A stretch of 64,000 nucleotides of DNA from Gordonia heveisoli (GCF_030315745.1 NZ_JASXSH010000007.1:124001-188000); one strand, 5' to 3'; positions 53,925 to 63,400 are shown, counted from the stretch's first letter. Notes: generated from the sequence alone by a model not told the origin. Program-made: numbers and translations.

Positions 53925-55646
53925 TCAGCAGGTCGACGCGGCCGGACGGCCGGCGAAGCGGTCGGCCGTCCAGCCGAGCAGATCACCGATCAGTGCTGAG
54001 TCGGTGGCGGCAACCAGGTCGATGTGTCCGCGCCCGGGATAGGTGCGGTAGTCGATCACCGACCCGGCCGCACACTGCCGGGAGACGAAGTCGCGCTGGG
54101 CAGTCGGGGTCACCAGCGAGTCGTCGGCGCCCTGGCCGATGAATACCGGCATCGACAGTGGCGCCGACGGGATGTTCTGGACGAGGCGTCGACCCATCGC
54201 GCCCTGGGTCGGGTCGCCGGCGAAGAACCGGTTCCCGACGATCAGCGACGACACGATCGAGACGAACACCTCCGGCTCGGCCAGACAGCGGGCCGCCATC
54301 TCCCGCAACGGCAGGCGCGCCGCGACGCGGGCCAGGTCGAAACCGATGTCGGGGTATTCCTGCCGATAGGCTTCGAGCACGTAGGCGGCGAAGATGGCGC
54401 CGCCGGTCATCTGTTCCAGGCTGGCCACCAGCCCGGTCAGGTTGGCGGCCGGGGCGAGCGCGGCCACCCCAGCGAGCGGGACATCGGGTGCGTAGGTCGG
54501 GGCGAGGATGCCGGTCCACAATGCGGCATGGCCGCCCTGGGAATGCCCCCACACCACCGTCTTGTCGGATAGTCGCAGTTCGGTGAGCATGCGGGCCGCG
54601 CGGACGGAGTCGAGCACCGATCGGCCCTCACCCTGGCCGATGAGATAGGGGTGCGGACTCGCGGTGCCCAGCCCGATGTAGTCGGTGGCGACCAGCACCC
54701 ACCCGGCGTCGACGACCTGCCGCAACGCGGGCGTCGCGCCCGCGGTGAACGGATCGTCGAGGATGGAGGGAGCGCAACCGCGGGCGACGCCGGTGGTGCC
54801 GTGCGCCCACGCGATCACCGGATGCGGTTGTGCGCCGGGTGTCTTCGGCGCGACGACGAGCGCGCTGGCCAGCGCGGGCCTACCGTCGTCGCGGGTGGAG
54901 GTGTAGAGGATCCGCCATGCCCGCGCATTGTCGGGGACCTGTCGGTCGAAGCTCTCCGCACGCAGCAGGTGCCCCGGTTCGGCGGGAATTTCGTCGGGGG
55001 CGTCGTAGAAGGCGTCCGGTCGCGGCGTGTTGACCTGCGCGATGACACCAGCCGCTCCCAGCGCGAGGGCCGCGACGAAGGCCACCGCCGCGAGGATGGT
55101 ACGTCTGACCCGGTCCGCGCGGGTGGGGACCTGATCGTCGCCCTGCGCGCGGCCCCGGACGGCATCGGTGAGACGCCCGAAACCGAACCACAGCAACCTT
55201 ATTCCGACGACGACCGCCACCACGAAGATCGTCACATCAGGCCACGACAATGCCACCGACCCGGCGACGATCGCGGCGGCCCCCAGCAGGGCGTCGGGCA
55301 ACCGGTTGTCGCCTGCGCGGCGCACCGCCCCGATGAGGTCGAGGACGCCGGTCACGATGAGGCCGACTCCCGCGGCCACCGCGATGACCCAGACGGTCAC
55401 CCCCGGCCACGCGAGCAACGCGACCCCGACGATCAGCCACAGTGCGGCCGCGGCAGCGGTCAGGAGCGGAGTGCGAGTACCACGGATGCGGAGTGCCTCG
55501 TGGACACCGAGAACGCCACAGCCGAGCCCGACACCGATGGCCAGCACCGGTACCGACGCGAACGGTTTGAAGACCAGGAAGACGCCGACCACCACGGCTG
55601 ACAGGCCCAGGACCGCGGCGGTCCACCGGTCGCGAGTGCTCATCAT
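53925..55646 (-). CDS. HdeD-like membrane domain fused to secretory lipase
   Basis: A 573-residue protein. Residues 1-165 carry six hydrophobic helices of the HdeD/DUF308 type (SAVVVGVFLVFKPFASVPVL, ALWLIVGVALLAWPGVTVW, AAIVAGSVALSWPDVTIFVV), a seventh helix follows a basic loop (AAVAFVAALALGAAGVIA), and residues about 230-570 form a fungal-type secretory lipase (LIP) domain with the nucleophile VVWGHSQGGHAAL, GQGADDSLVTP (acid) and GRGHIDLVAA (histidine). The lipase should face outward. Substrate unknown. ATG at 55646 or the adjacent one at 55643. Confidence 0.85.
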   Translation of the reverse strand: MMSTRDRWTAAVLGLSAVVVGVFLVFKPFASVPVLAIGVGLGCGVLGVHEALRIRGTRTPLLTAAAAALWLIVGVALLAWPGVTVWVIAVAAGVGLIVTGVLDLIGAVRRAGDNRLPDALLGAAAIVAGSVALSWPDVTIFVVAVVVGIRLLWFGFGRLTDAVRGRAQGDDQVPTRADRVRRTILAAVAFVAALALGAAGVIAQVNTPRPDAFYDAPDEIPAEPGHLLRAESFDRQVPDNARAWRILYTSTRDDGRPALASALVVAPKTPGAQPHPVIAWAHGTTGVARGCAPSILDDPFTAGATPALRQVVDAGWVLVATDYIGLGTASPHPYLIGQGEGRSVLDSVRAARMLTELRLSDKTVVWGHSQGGHAALWTGILAPTYAPDVPLAGVAALAPAANLTGLVASLEQMTGGAIFAAYVLEAYRQEYPDIGFDLARVAARLPLREMAARCLAEPEVFVSIVSSLIVGNRFFAGDPTQGAMGRRLVQNIPSAPLSMPVFIGQGADDSLVTPTAQRDFVSRQCAAGSVIDYRTYPGRGHIDLVAATDSALIGDLLGWTADRFAGRPAASTC

Positions 55647-55755
55647 GGCGTGATCGTAGACGGCGGAATCGGTGGGTCCGGCCTACCGACGCGGGGCCCG
55701 GCGTTTTGCCGGTAAGGTCACCGGACATGGGAGCGGGCGACCGGCGGGCACGGAT

Positions 55756-56253
55756 ATGAGGCCCCGTTATCGCGACTCTCATCCAGAACTGCCCTTCGAC
55801 CCCGACACCGATGCCGACCCCGCCACCCGGGTTCCGCTCCACCGGCGTCCGACGATCCTGCTGTGGGTATTCGCCGGAGGTCTCCTCGGCACCGGTTTAC
55901 GCGCGTGGATCGAGGAGTTGTGGCCGACCGGGGCCGGGCAGTGGCCGTGGGCGACCTTCCTGATCAACGTCGCCGGTGCCTTCGTGCTGGGTGCGCTGCT
56001 GGAGGGCCTCGGCGCTGCCGGGAACGACGAGGGCTGGTGGCTGCGCGCCCGTGTCTTCGCGGGCACCGGGATCTGCGGGGCCTTCACCACGTACAGCACC
56101 TTCGCGTTGGAGGTGTCGTTGCTCGGCCGTGACGACGCGTTCGGGCTCGCGATCGGATATGCGGTCGGCAGCGTGGTCGCCGGCGTACTGGCGGCCTGGC
56201 TCGGCATCGCGCTGAGCGGACGGTTCGTCCGCAGTTCGGGGACGGTGTCGTGA
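55756..56253 (+). CDS. crcB: Fluoride exporter FluC/CrcB, first subunit
   Basis: A 165-residue Fluc channel protein with four helices and a 35-residue hydrophilic extension at the N-terminus (RPRYRDSHPELPFDPD). The conserved GTGICGAFTTYSTFALE holds the fluoride-lining Thr/Ser/Phe track, and ATFLINVAGAFVLGAL has the polar asparagine. It overlaps the second crcB by four nt (GTGA), so a heterodimer of the two is likely, as in other Gram-positives with paired genes. Confidence 0.93.
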   Translation: MRPRYRDSHPELPFDPDTDADPATRVPLHRRPTILLWVFAGGLLGTGLRAWIEELWPTGAGQWPWATFLINVAGAFVLGALLEGLGAAGNDEGWWLRARVFAGTGICGAFTTYSTFALEVSLLGRDDAFGLAIGYAVGSVVAGVLAAWLGIALSGRFVRSSGTVS

Positions 56254-56627
56254 TCGTCGCGGTGATGATCGCCGGGGCGGTTGGTGCGCTGGCTCGGTTC
56301 GTCCTCGACGGCGTCGTCAGTCATCGGCTCGCACGGACCGGGCGGGCCGCCGGATTCCCTTGGGCCACTTTGGTGATCAATGTCACGGGATCGCTGGTGA
56401 TCGGCGTGCTGGCGGGGCTGGTCATCTTCCACGGCACTTCCGAAAACCTGAAAGCTGTGCTGGGCACCGGCTTCTGCGGCGGCTATACGACATTCAGCAC
56501 AGCCAGCTTCGAGGCGGTACGTCTGGTCGAACGGTCTCGGCGTCGGGCGGCCTTCGCGTATGTATCCGTCTCGGTCGTGGGTAGCGTCGCGGCGTGTGCG
56601 CTGGGGCTGTTGCTCGCGTGGTGGTGA
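56250..56627 (+). CDS. crcB: Fluoride exporter FluC/CrcB, second subunit
   Basis: A 125-residue Fluc protein with four helices. It has ATLVINVTGSLVIGVLAG (asparagine in helix 2), and GTGFCGGYTTFSTASFEAV in helix 3 as its pore motif. GTG start at 56250 overlaps the upstream stop. It has no N-terminal extension. No fluoride riboswitch is recognisable before the pair. Confidence 0.93.
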   Translation: MIVAVMIAGAVGALARFVLDGVVSHRLARTGRAAGFPWATLVINVTGSLVIGVLAGLVIFHGTSENLKAVLGTGFCGGYTTFSTASFEAVRLVERSRRRAAFAYVSVSVVGSVAACALGLLLAWW

Positions 56628-56777
56628 GCCGCCTCGACCGTGCCCTTCGCCCGATCGGGTAGGTGCCCACCGGGCACTCAGGTAGTGCGCTACTCACGAA
56701 TTCCGATGTCGGCGTACCTAGGTTGAAGGTACCGAAGTCTCGCCGAAGACCAGGACTTCACCGACCGGGAGCGACTC
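56628..56777. promoter_or_regulatory. Inverted-repeat-rich promoter of the LysM cassette
   Basis: Within 150 bp are CCCGATCGGG (56650-56659), GTGCCC-ACC-GGGCAC (56663-56677), GTAG-TGCG-CTAC (56682-56693) and GTACCT-N7-AGGTAC (56714-56732). The first two could form a crcB terminator; the last two look like operators. GGGAG seven to eleven nt before the ATG is the ribosome site of the LysM gene. Confidence 0.5.
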
Positions 56778-59405
56778 ATGGCATTCATCTACACAGTCGT
56801 GGCAGGGGATTCGTTGTCGAGCATTGCGCAACGCTTCTATGGCGATGCGTCGTTGTTTCCGATCATCGCCCAGGCCAACGGGATCGCCGATCCGAATCAC
56901 ATCGAAGTCGGTGCACGGCTGACGATTCCGGACCGGGCGCCAGGAGGGCGGACCTACACCGTGGTCACCGGTGACACGTTGTCCGGTATTGCGCAGCGCT
57001 TCTACGGCGACCCGACGTTGTTCCCGATCATCGCGCGGGCCAACGGAATCGCCAATCCGGACCTCATCTTCGCCGGTCAGACCTTGACGATCCCGGATCG
57101 TCCGCCGCGTCCGGCGCCGACTCCGCCGCCGATGCCGCCGATGGACTTCGCCGGGCAGCTGCCGTTCGCGAGCGAGGAGATCGGCGTCTACCAGCCGTTG
57201 GCCGGATGGCTGGGGCGCCTCAGCACCCAGCGCGCCGAGCGATTGACGGCGCGAGCCGATTTCGCCGACGATGCCTTTTTCGGTGAAGCCGCCACCTCGC
57301 TGACGGTTCCGAGTCTGCGTGCCCTGGTCGACGGTCTCCAAGGGGTGGCCGCGCAGGGCTTCCTGTCGCCGGTGGGTCTGGTTCAGTTGTTCCGGCAGTA
57401 CTTCTTCGAGTTCGACACATTTCTCGGCGCGCCGTCCGGGCACGTGTGGATCACGCCGGGCGGCACCGTCGAACTGGTCGAGAGCAGCATTCGCAAGACA
57501 CAGATCGAACGCTTCGCGGAGCAATCCGAACAGTCCACGCGTAAGGCCGAGGAAACACTCACCGACCAGGACGACCTCGCGGATGCGGTGAAGCAGGAGA
57601 ACGCGACCGACACGAAGCTCGGCGCGAGCGCGACGGCGGGCGGCAAGTTCGCCGGCTTCTATCACGCGGATGCCACCGCCAGCTTCAGCGTCGCCACTGC
57701 GACCAAGAAGAGTTCGGAGAGTACGCATAAGCGCAGCCGGACGCAGAGCGCGAAAGTCAGCAGCGAGATCATCCGGAACTTCAAAACGACCTTTCGCACG
57801 GTCAGCGAGACCACCGATACGACCAGTCGGCGCTACGTGATATCCAATCCCACAACACAGTTGGTCAACTATGAACTCCGCCGCAAGATGCGCAGGGTCG
57901 GTGTACAGATGCAGCATGTCGGAACCCGGCTGAGCTGGCAGACCTTCATGGACGACCCGGGGGCCACGCTGGGATTGGGTGAACTCATCGACGTGGTGCC
58001 GGCGCCGGACACGACATCGGTCAAGAAGCCGGACGCGCCGCCACCGCTCGTCGTCCAGACAACGCAGTTCACCGATACGTTCCCGATCATCAAGTTTCCC
58101 GGGACGCAGGATCCTCCGGAAGTCAACCATGAGTTCGTGTTTCACGACCACAATGCGCCGAACATCCGCGATCATGACAACGCGCGGCACATCGTGGCCT
58201 CCCGGCAGTACACACCGGTGCCGCCGGGAAACGGGTATGTGCTCTCGGCGGTTCGGCTGCTGTCGGCCAAGAGTCAGGGCAGCAACATCACCTTCGTCCC
58301 GCAGTTGCCGTTCGATCTGAATGACCCCGCGCTCGCCGATCCGGCCTCCGGCAAGTTCACCTTGTTCGTCGATCGGCTCAATACCGGGGACAAGAGTCCG
58401 ATTCAGCTGGACTTCAGCCTGACCTGGCAGCCTCCGGCCACCGATCCGGTCCATGAGCAGTACGCGCGTGATCTCGCCGAATACGAGAAGAAGATCGCCG
58501 ACGTGCAGCGCCGCGCGTATGTCGATGCCGTCCGCGACCGGGTCACGACGATCAGCCAGGTGCGGTCGCGATCGCCGGAGGACCTGCGGTGGGAGGAGCG
58601 TCAACTCGTCTACGGCAGTCTGATCCGGAATCTGAAACTCTTCGAGGATCCGCATCTCGGCGCCGAACTTCTGCGGCAGGTCTTCGATGTCGACGAGATG
58701 CTCTACTTCGTGGCACCGGACTACTGGCGCCCGGGCGTCGTCCCCAAACCGCCGGTCGCCGAGAACAATGTCGGGCATGTTCCGGTGCCCAAGGTCCCGG
58801 ACCCGGACAATCCATCCGCAGATGTCCTCGCCGGGGACAGCGTCGTGGGCTGGTATTCACATACCGCGAGCAACAACGCGATCGCCGCCGATCGATCGGC
58901 CTCAGCGCAGTGGCGGATCAACTATCCGATCACCTCCGACAGTCAGGCCGCCCCGCTGGGCAGCTCGCTGGGGTGGCTGATTCAGATCGACGGTGATGAG
59001 CGCCGGAATCAGTTCCTCAACGCTGCCTGGGTGAAGGCCGTTCTTCCCATCCGGCCCGGACACGAAGTGGAGGCCATGGACTGGCTTGCCAAGGCGAATG
59101 TGGAAGGGGAAGCGGGACTGGGAATGCCCTATCCCGTCCAGCCCGGTGACCCTGCGGAATACCAGGGCAAAACCGTTCGTGAGGTGCTGCAGATTCTGGC
59201 TACCGATCTGCAGAAGACGAATGCCGACATCACCAACACACTGGCAACGGAGAAGGTGTTCGAAACCGGCTTCGACCCACTGGAGGGCGGATTCCGGCCT
59301 GCGGCGCCCTTCGAACTCTTTGATCAGTGGATCGAAGTCCTGCCCACCGATCAGATCGCCGCGGTCGAGGTCACCTACGACCCGCGCACCGGTAAGCAGC
59401 TATGA
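56778..59405 (+). CDS. Large tandem-LysM protein of unknown function
   Basis: An 875-residue protein. Residues 4-51 and 58-106 are two LysM domains (YTVVAGDSLSSIAQRFYGD, YTVVTGDTLSGIAQRFYGD), which bind peptidoglycan-type glycans. A proline linker (107-122) leads to about 750 residues I cannot assign: a charged helical part near 235-285 (TQIERFAEQSEQSTRKAEET), a His/Asp-rich loop near 450-475 (HEFVFHDHNAPNIRDHDNAR), a helical EYEKKIADVQRRAYVDAV, and a Trp-rich end. There is no signal peptide and no membrane helix, so export, if any, is non-classical. It is seven nt upstream of the possible hydrolase and probably cotranscribed with it. Confidence 0.8.
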   Translation: MAFIYTVVAGDSLSSIAQRFYGDASLFPIIAQANGIADPNHIEVGARLTIPDRAPGGRTYTVVTGDTLSGIAQRFYGDPTLFPIIARANGIANPDLIFAGQTLTIPDRPPRPAPTPPPMPPMDFAGQLPFASEEIGVYQPLAGWLGRLSTQRAERLTARADFADDAFFGEAATSLTVPSLRALVDGLQGVAAQGFLSPVGLVQLFRQYFFEFDTFLGAPSGHVWITPGGTVELVESSIRKTQIERFAEQSEQSTRKAEETLTDQDDLADAVKQENATDTKLGASATAGGKFAGFYHADATASFSVATATKKSSESTHKRSRTQSAKVSSEIIRNFKTTFRTVSETTDTTSRRYVISNPTTQLVNYELRRKMRRVGVQMQHVGTRLSWQTFMDDPGATLGLGELIDVVPAPDTTSVKKPDAPPPLVVQTTQFTDTFPIIKFPGTQDPPEVNHEFVFHDHNAPNIRDHDNARHIVASRQYTPVPPGNGYVLSAVRLLSAKSQGSNITFVPQLPFDLNDPALADPASGKFTLFVDRLNTGDKSPIQLDFSLTWQPPATDPVHEQYARDLAEYEKKIADVQRRAYVDAVRDRVTTISQVRSRSPEDLRWEERQLVYGSLIRNLKLFEDPHLGAELLRQVFDVDEMLYFVAPDYWRPGVVPKPPVAENNVGHVPVPKVPDPDNPSADVLAGDSVVGWYSHTASNNAIAADRSASAQWRINYPITSDSQAAPLGSSLGWLIQIDGDERRNQFLNAAWVKAVLPIRPGHEVEAMDWLAKANVEGEAGLGMPYPVQPGDPAEYQGKTVREVLQILATDLQKTNADITNTLATEKVFETGFDPLEGGFRPAAPFELFDQWIEVLPTDQIAAVEVTYDPRTGKQL

Positions 59406-59412
59406 GTGCGCT

Positions 59413-60690
59413 GTGGATCCACTCAACGAACGACTCGGATCGTCACCCCGCGCACTGAACTCGGATGCGTTCTTCGCGGCGGACAGGTCGACGACATCGG
59501 TCAGCAGACCTGTCTCGGTCATCGGGCTGAACGCCAAGGGGCAGGACACGGCGACGGTGACCACAGCACACATCCCCGGATTTGCGAACCGGCACACCAC
59601 GACCAGGTTGCCTGCACCCGTGGCCAACCCGTTGCCGCACGATCGGCGCGACGCGAAAGGCAAGCCGGACACCACGATCGCCGGGTGGACCCACATGGTC
59701 AACTATGTGGCCTTCTTCTCCGCCTCGGCGGCACGAATCATCCCGGGGGCCTCCGGACAGCCGCGACTGGCGGTGAAGATCCTGTTCGGTACCGGAACCG
59801 AGTACTTCCGTCACGGAGTGTGTGGTGCGGTGGTCGGGGCGGTCGAGCCGACGATGCTCATCGTGGTCCCGGGCATCGAGCCGAAGTACAAGATCGACTT
59901 CGTCAATCCGCGCGACACGTCACAGAAGAAGTCACTGCGAGCGAACAATCGGTGGGGTATCGGCATCACGGTTGCCAGCATCGAAGCGTTGATTGCGGCG
60001 CATTTCGGCAGGCTCGTCGACTACGACATCGTCGTCGGCGGCGCCTTCAGCACGGGATACCTCGGCTTGCACGGATCGGTGATGAAACGATTGTTCCCCA
60101 TCGACCGGCTTCGCATCGCCGCGATCTACGACTGCCTGTACGGCACACTGGCGTCGTCGCTGGATCGGATCACCTCGATGGTTCCCAGCTGCCAGGTGAT
60201 CGCCTATGTCGCGACCGGAGGCGGCAACAGCTTTCGTGACCCGGGCAAACCGAGTCTGAGTTCGCTCATACTCGGCGGACGACCGCGGTGGAACTATGTC
60301 GACCTGATCGGGAATCGGACGTTTCACAGCATGACGTCGTCGCGCCTGGTCAGCGAGGGGAGTTCCAGCGCGACACCGATCATCACGACGCTGCCCGCGG
60401 ACTATTCCGCCAGGCTGACGGCGATGACAGCAATTGCCCCGCCCCGCAATACGGTGTTGAGCGACCCCGCCATCATCGCGCGGGTCCGGGGGAGTACCCC
60501 CGCCGGAGTCGGCCTGGCCGGCTTTGCGGCCGACAAGGCTCATGCGCGGACGATCGCCGACCTCTTTGCCAAGGTCGGGACTACGCGGGCATGTATCGAA
60601 CGTGGACAGCTCCTGGGCTGGCGTGCACCCGCGGGCGAGGAGTGGCACGACATGCTGCTGGTCGAGTTCGCCTGGGAATGCCTGAGCTGA
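59413..60690 (+). CDS. Unknown protein, possible alpha/beta hydrolase
   Basis: A 425-residue protein starting at a GTG seven nt after the LysM gene; an open frame exists upstream but lies within that gene. I recognise no family. Hydrolase-like hints: MLIVVPGIEP after a beta-strand-like stretch, GGAFSTGYLGLHGS with Ser213 in an AxSxG elbow, LRIAAIYDCLYGT with an aspartate, and EEWHDML near the C-terminus with a histidine. These could form a Ser-Asp-His triad but the order is only suggestive. No signal peptide or membrane helix. It seems to work with the LysM protein since both are in one transcription unit flanked by unrelated genes. Confidence 0.65.
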   Translation: MDPLNERLGSSPRALNSDAFFAADRSTTSVSRPVSVIGLNAKGQDTATVTTAHIPGFANRHTTTRLPAPVANPLPHDRRDAKGKPDTTIAGWTHMVNYVAFFSASAARIIPGASGQPRLAVKILFGTGTEYFRHGVCGAVVGAVEPTMLIVVPGIEPKYKIDFVNPRDTSQKKSLRANNRWGIGITVASIEALIAAHFGRLVDYDIVVGGAFSTGYLGLHGSVMKRLFPIDRLRIAAIYDCLYGTLASSLDRITSMVPSCQVIAYVATGGGNSFRDPGKPSLSSLILGGRPRWNYVDLIGNRTFHSMTSSRLVSEGSSSATPIITTLPADYSARLTAMTAIAPPRNTVLSDPAIIARVRGSTPAGVGLAGFAADKAHARTIADLFAKVGTTRACIERGQLLGWRAPAGEEWHDMLLVEFAWECLS

Positions 60691-60774
60691 CACGAGGGGC
60701 GCCGCGACCGTGTCGCAGCGCCCCTCGGCGGTCGGTCTTGGATTCAGACCAGTTGGATTCAGCCCCAACTATGT

Positions 60775-62007
60775 TCAGCGCAGCTCGGCGCTGCTCTTGT
60801 TGAGCACACGGCGGGCGATGATCAGCTGCTGGATCTGCTGGGTGCCCTCGAAGATGTCGAGGATCTTCGAGTCGCGGGCCCACTTCTCGATGAGCAGACG
60901 CTCCGAGTAGCCGAGCGTGCCGGTCAGCTCCACCACCTTGTTGGTGACGTCGGTGACGGTGCGGCCGGCCTTCGCCTTCGACATCGAGGCTTCCAGCGAG
61001 TTCGGCTGCTTGTTGTCGGCCATCCAGGCGGCCCGCATGGTGTGCAGGTAGGATGCCTCGAAATCGGCCTCCATCCGGATGAATTCGGCTGCAGCGGCAT
61101 GCTGGTCGGCGGCCGGACGGTCGTAGTCGATCTCGATGCCGGCCTCTTCGAGGATGCGGCGCAGCTCTTCGAGTGCGGCGCGGGCCACGCCCACCGCCAT
61201 CCCGGCCACCAGCGGCCGGGTGTTGTCGAAGGTCTGCATGACACCGCCGAAGCCCTTCTTGGTGTCCACCTCCGGCGACCCGAGAAGGTTGTCCTTGGGA
61301 ATGCGGCAGTTCTCGAAGCGGATCACCGCGGTATCGGAGACCCGGATACCGAGTTTGTGCTCCAGACGCGCGATTTCGACACCGGGGTGCTCACGCGGCA
61401 CCACGAAGCTCTTGATCGCAGCGCGACCCAGACTCTTGTCGACGGTCGCCCACACCACGATGTGGCTCGCGCGCGAACCTGCGGTGACGAAGATCTTCTC
61501 GCCGTTGATGACGTACTCATCGCCGTCGAGGGTGGCGGTGGTGGTGACCGCGGCCGAGTCCGAACCGAAGCTCGGCTCGGTGATGGCCATGGCGGCCCAC
61601 ACCTTGCCGAAGCGTTCGAGCTGTTCGTCGGTGGCGACCGCGGCGATGGCCGCGTTACCCAGTCCCTGGTAGGGGATCGACAGCATGAGACCCACGTCGC
61701 CCCAGCAGGTTTCGATCACGTTGACGACCGACTGCATATTGCCGCCGTTGGCCACCGAGCCTTCGGGCTTGGTTGGCTTGCCTGCGTTCTTCTTCTCCGC
61801 ACCACGTCCGGCGTCGGCGCCCGCACCGGCTTGGCCGGTCTCGGCGAGACCGTCGTACAGGCTGGCCAGGGTGTCGAGTTCGACCGGGTAATCGTGTTCG
61901 CGCAGATCATATTTGCGCGAGATCGGCCGGAAGATCTCCGCCGCGGCCTGGTGGGCCTGATCGACGGTGACCCGAAGTTTCTTGGGCAGTTCGAGATTGA
62001 TGCTCAT
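60775..62007 (-). CDS. fadE23: Acyl-CoA dehydrogenase, FadE23-like
   Basis: A 410-residue FAD-dependent acyl-CoA dehydrogenase. Signature MAITEPSFGSDSAAVTTTA, VINGEKIFVTAGSRASHIVVWA and the C-terminal ILDIFEGTQQIQQLIIARR. A glycine/lysine-rich insertion (residues 63-85) is shared with mycobacterial FadE23 (recalled). ATG at 62007 has GGAGAA upstream. It follows fadE24 by 25 nt, and neighbouring FadE pairs in mycobacteria often form heterotetramers. Confidence 0.93.
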   Translation of the reverse strand: MSINLELPKKLRVTVDQAHQAAAEIFRPISRKYDLREHDYPVELDTLASLYDGLAETGQAGAGADAGRGAEKKNAGKPTKPEGSVANGGNMQSVVNVIETCWGDVGLMLSIPYQGLGNAAIAAVATDEQLERFGKVWAAMAITEPSFGSDSAAVTTTATLDGDEYVINGEKIFVTAGSRASHIVVWATVDKSLGRAAIKSFVVPREHPGVEIARLEHKLGIRVSDTAVIRFENCRIPKDNLLGSPEVDTKKGFGGVMQTFDNTRPLVAGMAVGVARAALEELRRILEEAGIEIDYDRPAADQHAAAAEFIRMEADFEASYLHTMRAAWMADNKQPNSLEASMSKAKAGRTVTDVTNKVVELTGTLGYSERLLIEKWARDSKILDIFEGTQQIQQLIIARRVLNKSSAELR

Positions 62008-62032
62008 AGGAGTTCTCCGTATTCCGGCGCCG

Positions 62033-63400
62033 TCAGAGGACGACGATGCCTTCGCCGATTCCCGCGCCGCGCAGGTCGCGGTACCAGCGCTCGACCGGAT
62101 GTTCCTTGGTGAATCCGTGTCCACCGAGCAACTGCACACCGTCGAGTCCGATCTGCAGGCCCTTGTCGATGGTCAGCTTGCGGGCCAGCGCCGCCTCCCG
62201 GGCGAAGGACAGGCCCTGCTCGGCGCGGGCGGCGCCACGGAGGGTGACCAGGCGGATCGAGTCGACCTCGGTGGCGATGGTCGCGACCATGAAGGCCACG
62301 GCCTGGCGGTTGGAGATCGGCTCGCCGAAGGCCTCACGCTCGTTGACGTAGGGGATCACGTAGTCCAGCACGGCCTTTGCGGTACCGGCGGCCAGTGCCG
62401 ACCAGCCCAGTCGCGACAGCCGGACGACATCCCGGTAGGCGGCGAAGGCGCCGTCTCCATCACCGATCAGTGCCGACGACGGCACGGCGACATCCTGCAG
62501 CAGCAGTCGGCCCATACCTGCGGCCCGCACACCCATACCCGGGTCGGCCTCGACGATCAGACCCTTGGAGTCGGATTCGACGATGAACAGGGCGGGTTTG
62601 CCGTCGAGCTGGGCGCCGACGATGAACAGCTCGGACGAACCGGCCGCGGGCACAAAGGACTTCACGCCGTTCAGGCGGTAGCCGCTGGGCACCCGGGTGG
62701 CCTTCGTCGACAGAGTGAAGGCGTCGAAGAGCGGTTTGGGTTCGGCGATGACGACCGCCGACTGCGGGACGTTCTCGCCGGCGAAGTCGGGCAGGTAGGT
62801 GGCTTGCTGTGCCTCGTTGGCGAAGTTGGTCAGCGTGGTCGCGACGCCGCTCGGTGCGAGCAGCGGCAGGGCCAGGCCCATGTCGCCGTAGGCCATCGCC
62901 TCGGCGACGAGCGCGTTGGTAACGACGCCCCGCTCGGCGGCCGCGCCGTCGAACTCCTCGGGCACGTTGATCATGGTGATGCCGAGTTCGGCCGAACGCT
63001 TGAGGATCTCCTCGGGTGCGGTGGCCGCGGCGTCGGCGTCATAGGCGGCCGGACGCAGGATCTCGGTGGCGAACTCCTTGACGGTGTCCGCGATCATCTG
63101 CTGTTCGTCGTCGGGGGTGAGGTTGAAGTAGTCCTTGGGGGTGGCGGTGAGGCGCTTGGCCTTGTCCGACCCGCCGCCCTGGGCGGCCTTGAAGGCGCGG
63201 TTGGCGGCGCCGAGGGTCTGGAAGCCGGTCTTGGTCGCCTGGTAGGCGATGCGGTTGATCGGTTCGCGGATCTGGTATTTTTCGGCGAACTCGGAACCGG
63301 TTACCGTCGACAGCACGCGCATCGCGGTGCCGATGAAGTTGCGGGGATGCGGGTTCTTGCCCACTGCGGAGGTGTCGCGGGGCTCGGTGTGGGTTGTCAT
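62033..63400 (-). CDS. fadE24: Acyl-CoA dehydrogenase, FadE24-like
   Basis: A 455-residue acyl-CoA dehydrogenase. It opens with an 80-residue lead (RNFIGTAMRVLSTVTGSEFAEKY) before the catalytic fold (DEQQMIADTVKEFATEIL). The usual signature is partly changed (VVIAEPKPLFDAFTLSTKA), and the end has LLGGHGFTKEHPVERWYRDLRGA. It matches FadE24 of mycobacteria (Rv3139, next to fadE23, recalled). ATG at 63400; an open frame continues upstream into the operator region. Twin palindromes just upstream point to TetR-type control. Confidence 0.93.
   Translation of the reverse strand: MTTHTEPRDTSAVGKNPHPRNFIGTAMRVLSTVTGSEFAEKYQIREPINRIAYQATKTGFQTLGAANRAFKAAQGGGSDKAKRLTATPKDYFNLTPDDEQQMIADTVKEFATEILRPAAYDADAAATAPEEILKRSAELGITMINVPEEFDGAAAERGVVTNALVAEAMAYGDMGLALPLLAPSGVATTLTNFANEAQQATYLPDFAGENVPQSAVVIAEPKPLFDAFTLSTKATRVPSGYRLNGVKSFVPAAGSSELFIVGAQLDGKPALFIVESDSKGLIVEADPGMGVRAAGMGRLLLQDVAVPSSALIGDGDGAFAAYRDVVRLSRLGWSALAAGTAKAVLDYVIPYVNEREAFGEPISNRQAVAFMVATIATEVDSIRLVTLRGAARAEQGLSFAREAALARKLTIDKGLQIGLDGVQLLGGHGFTKEHPVERWYRDLRGAGIGEGIVVL

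Noticed and set aside
55650-55755. Fluoride riboswitch before the FluC pair
   Set aside because: I looked for the GGNGAUGG...CUCC core of the crcB motif and did not find it.
56718-58778. 686-codon open frame opposite the LysM gene
   Set aside because: The plus-strand frame has two clear LysM domains and a ribosome site; the minus frame has Arg/His-rich composition and no domain.
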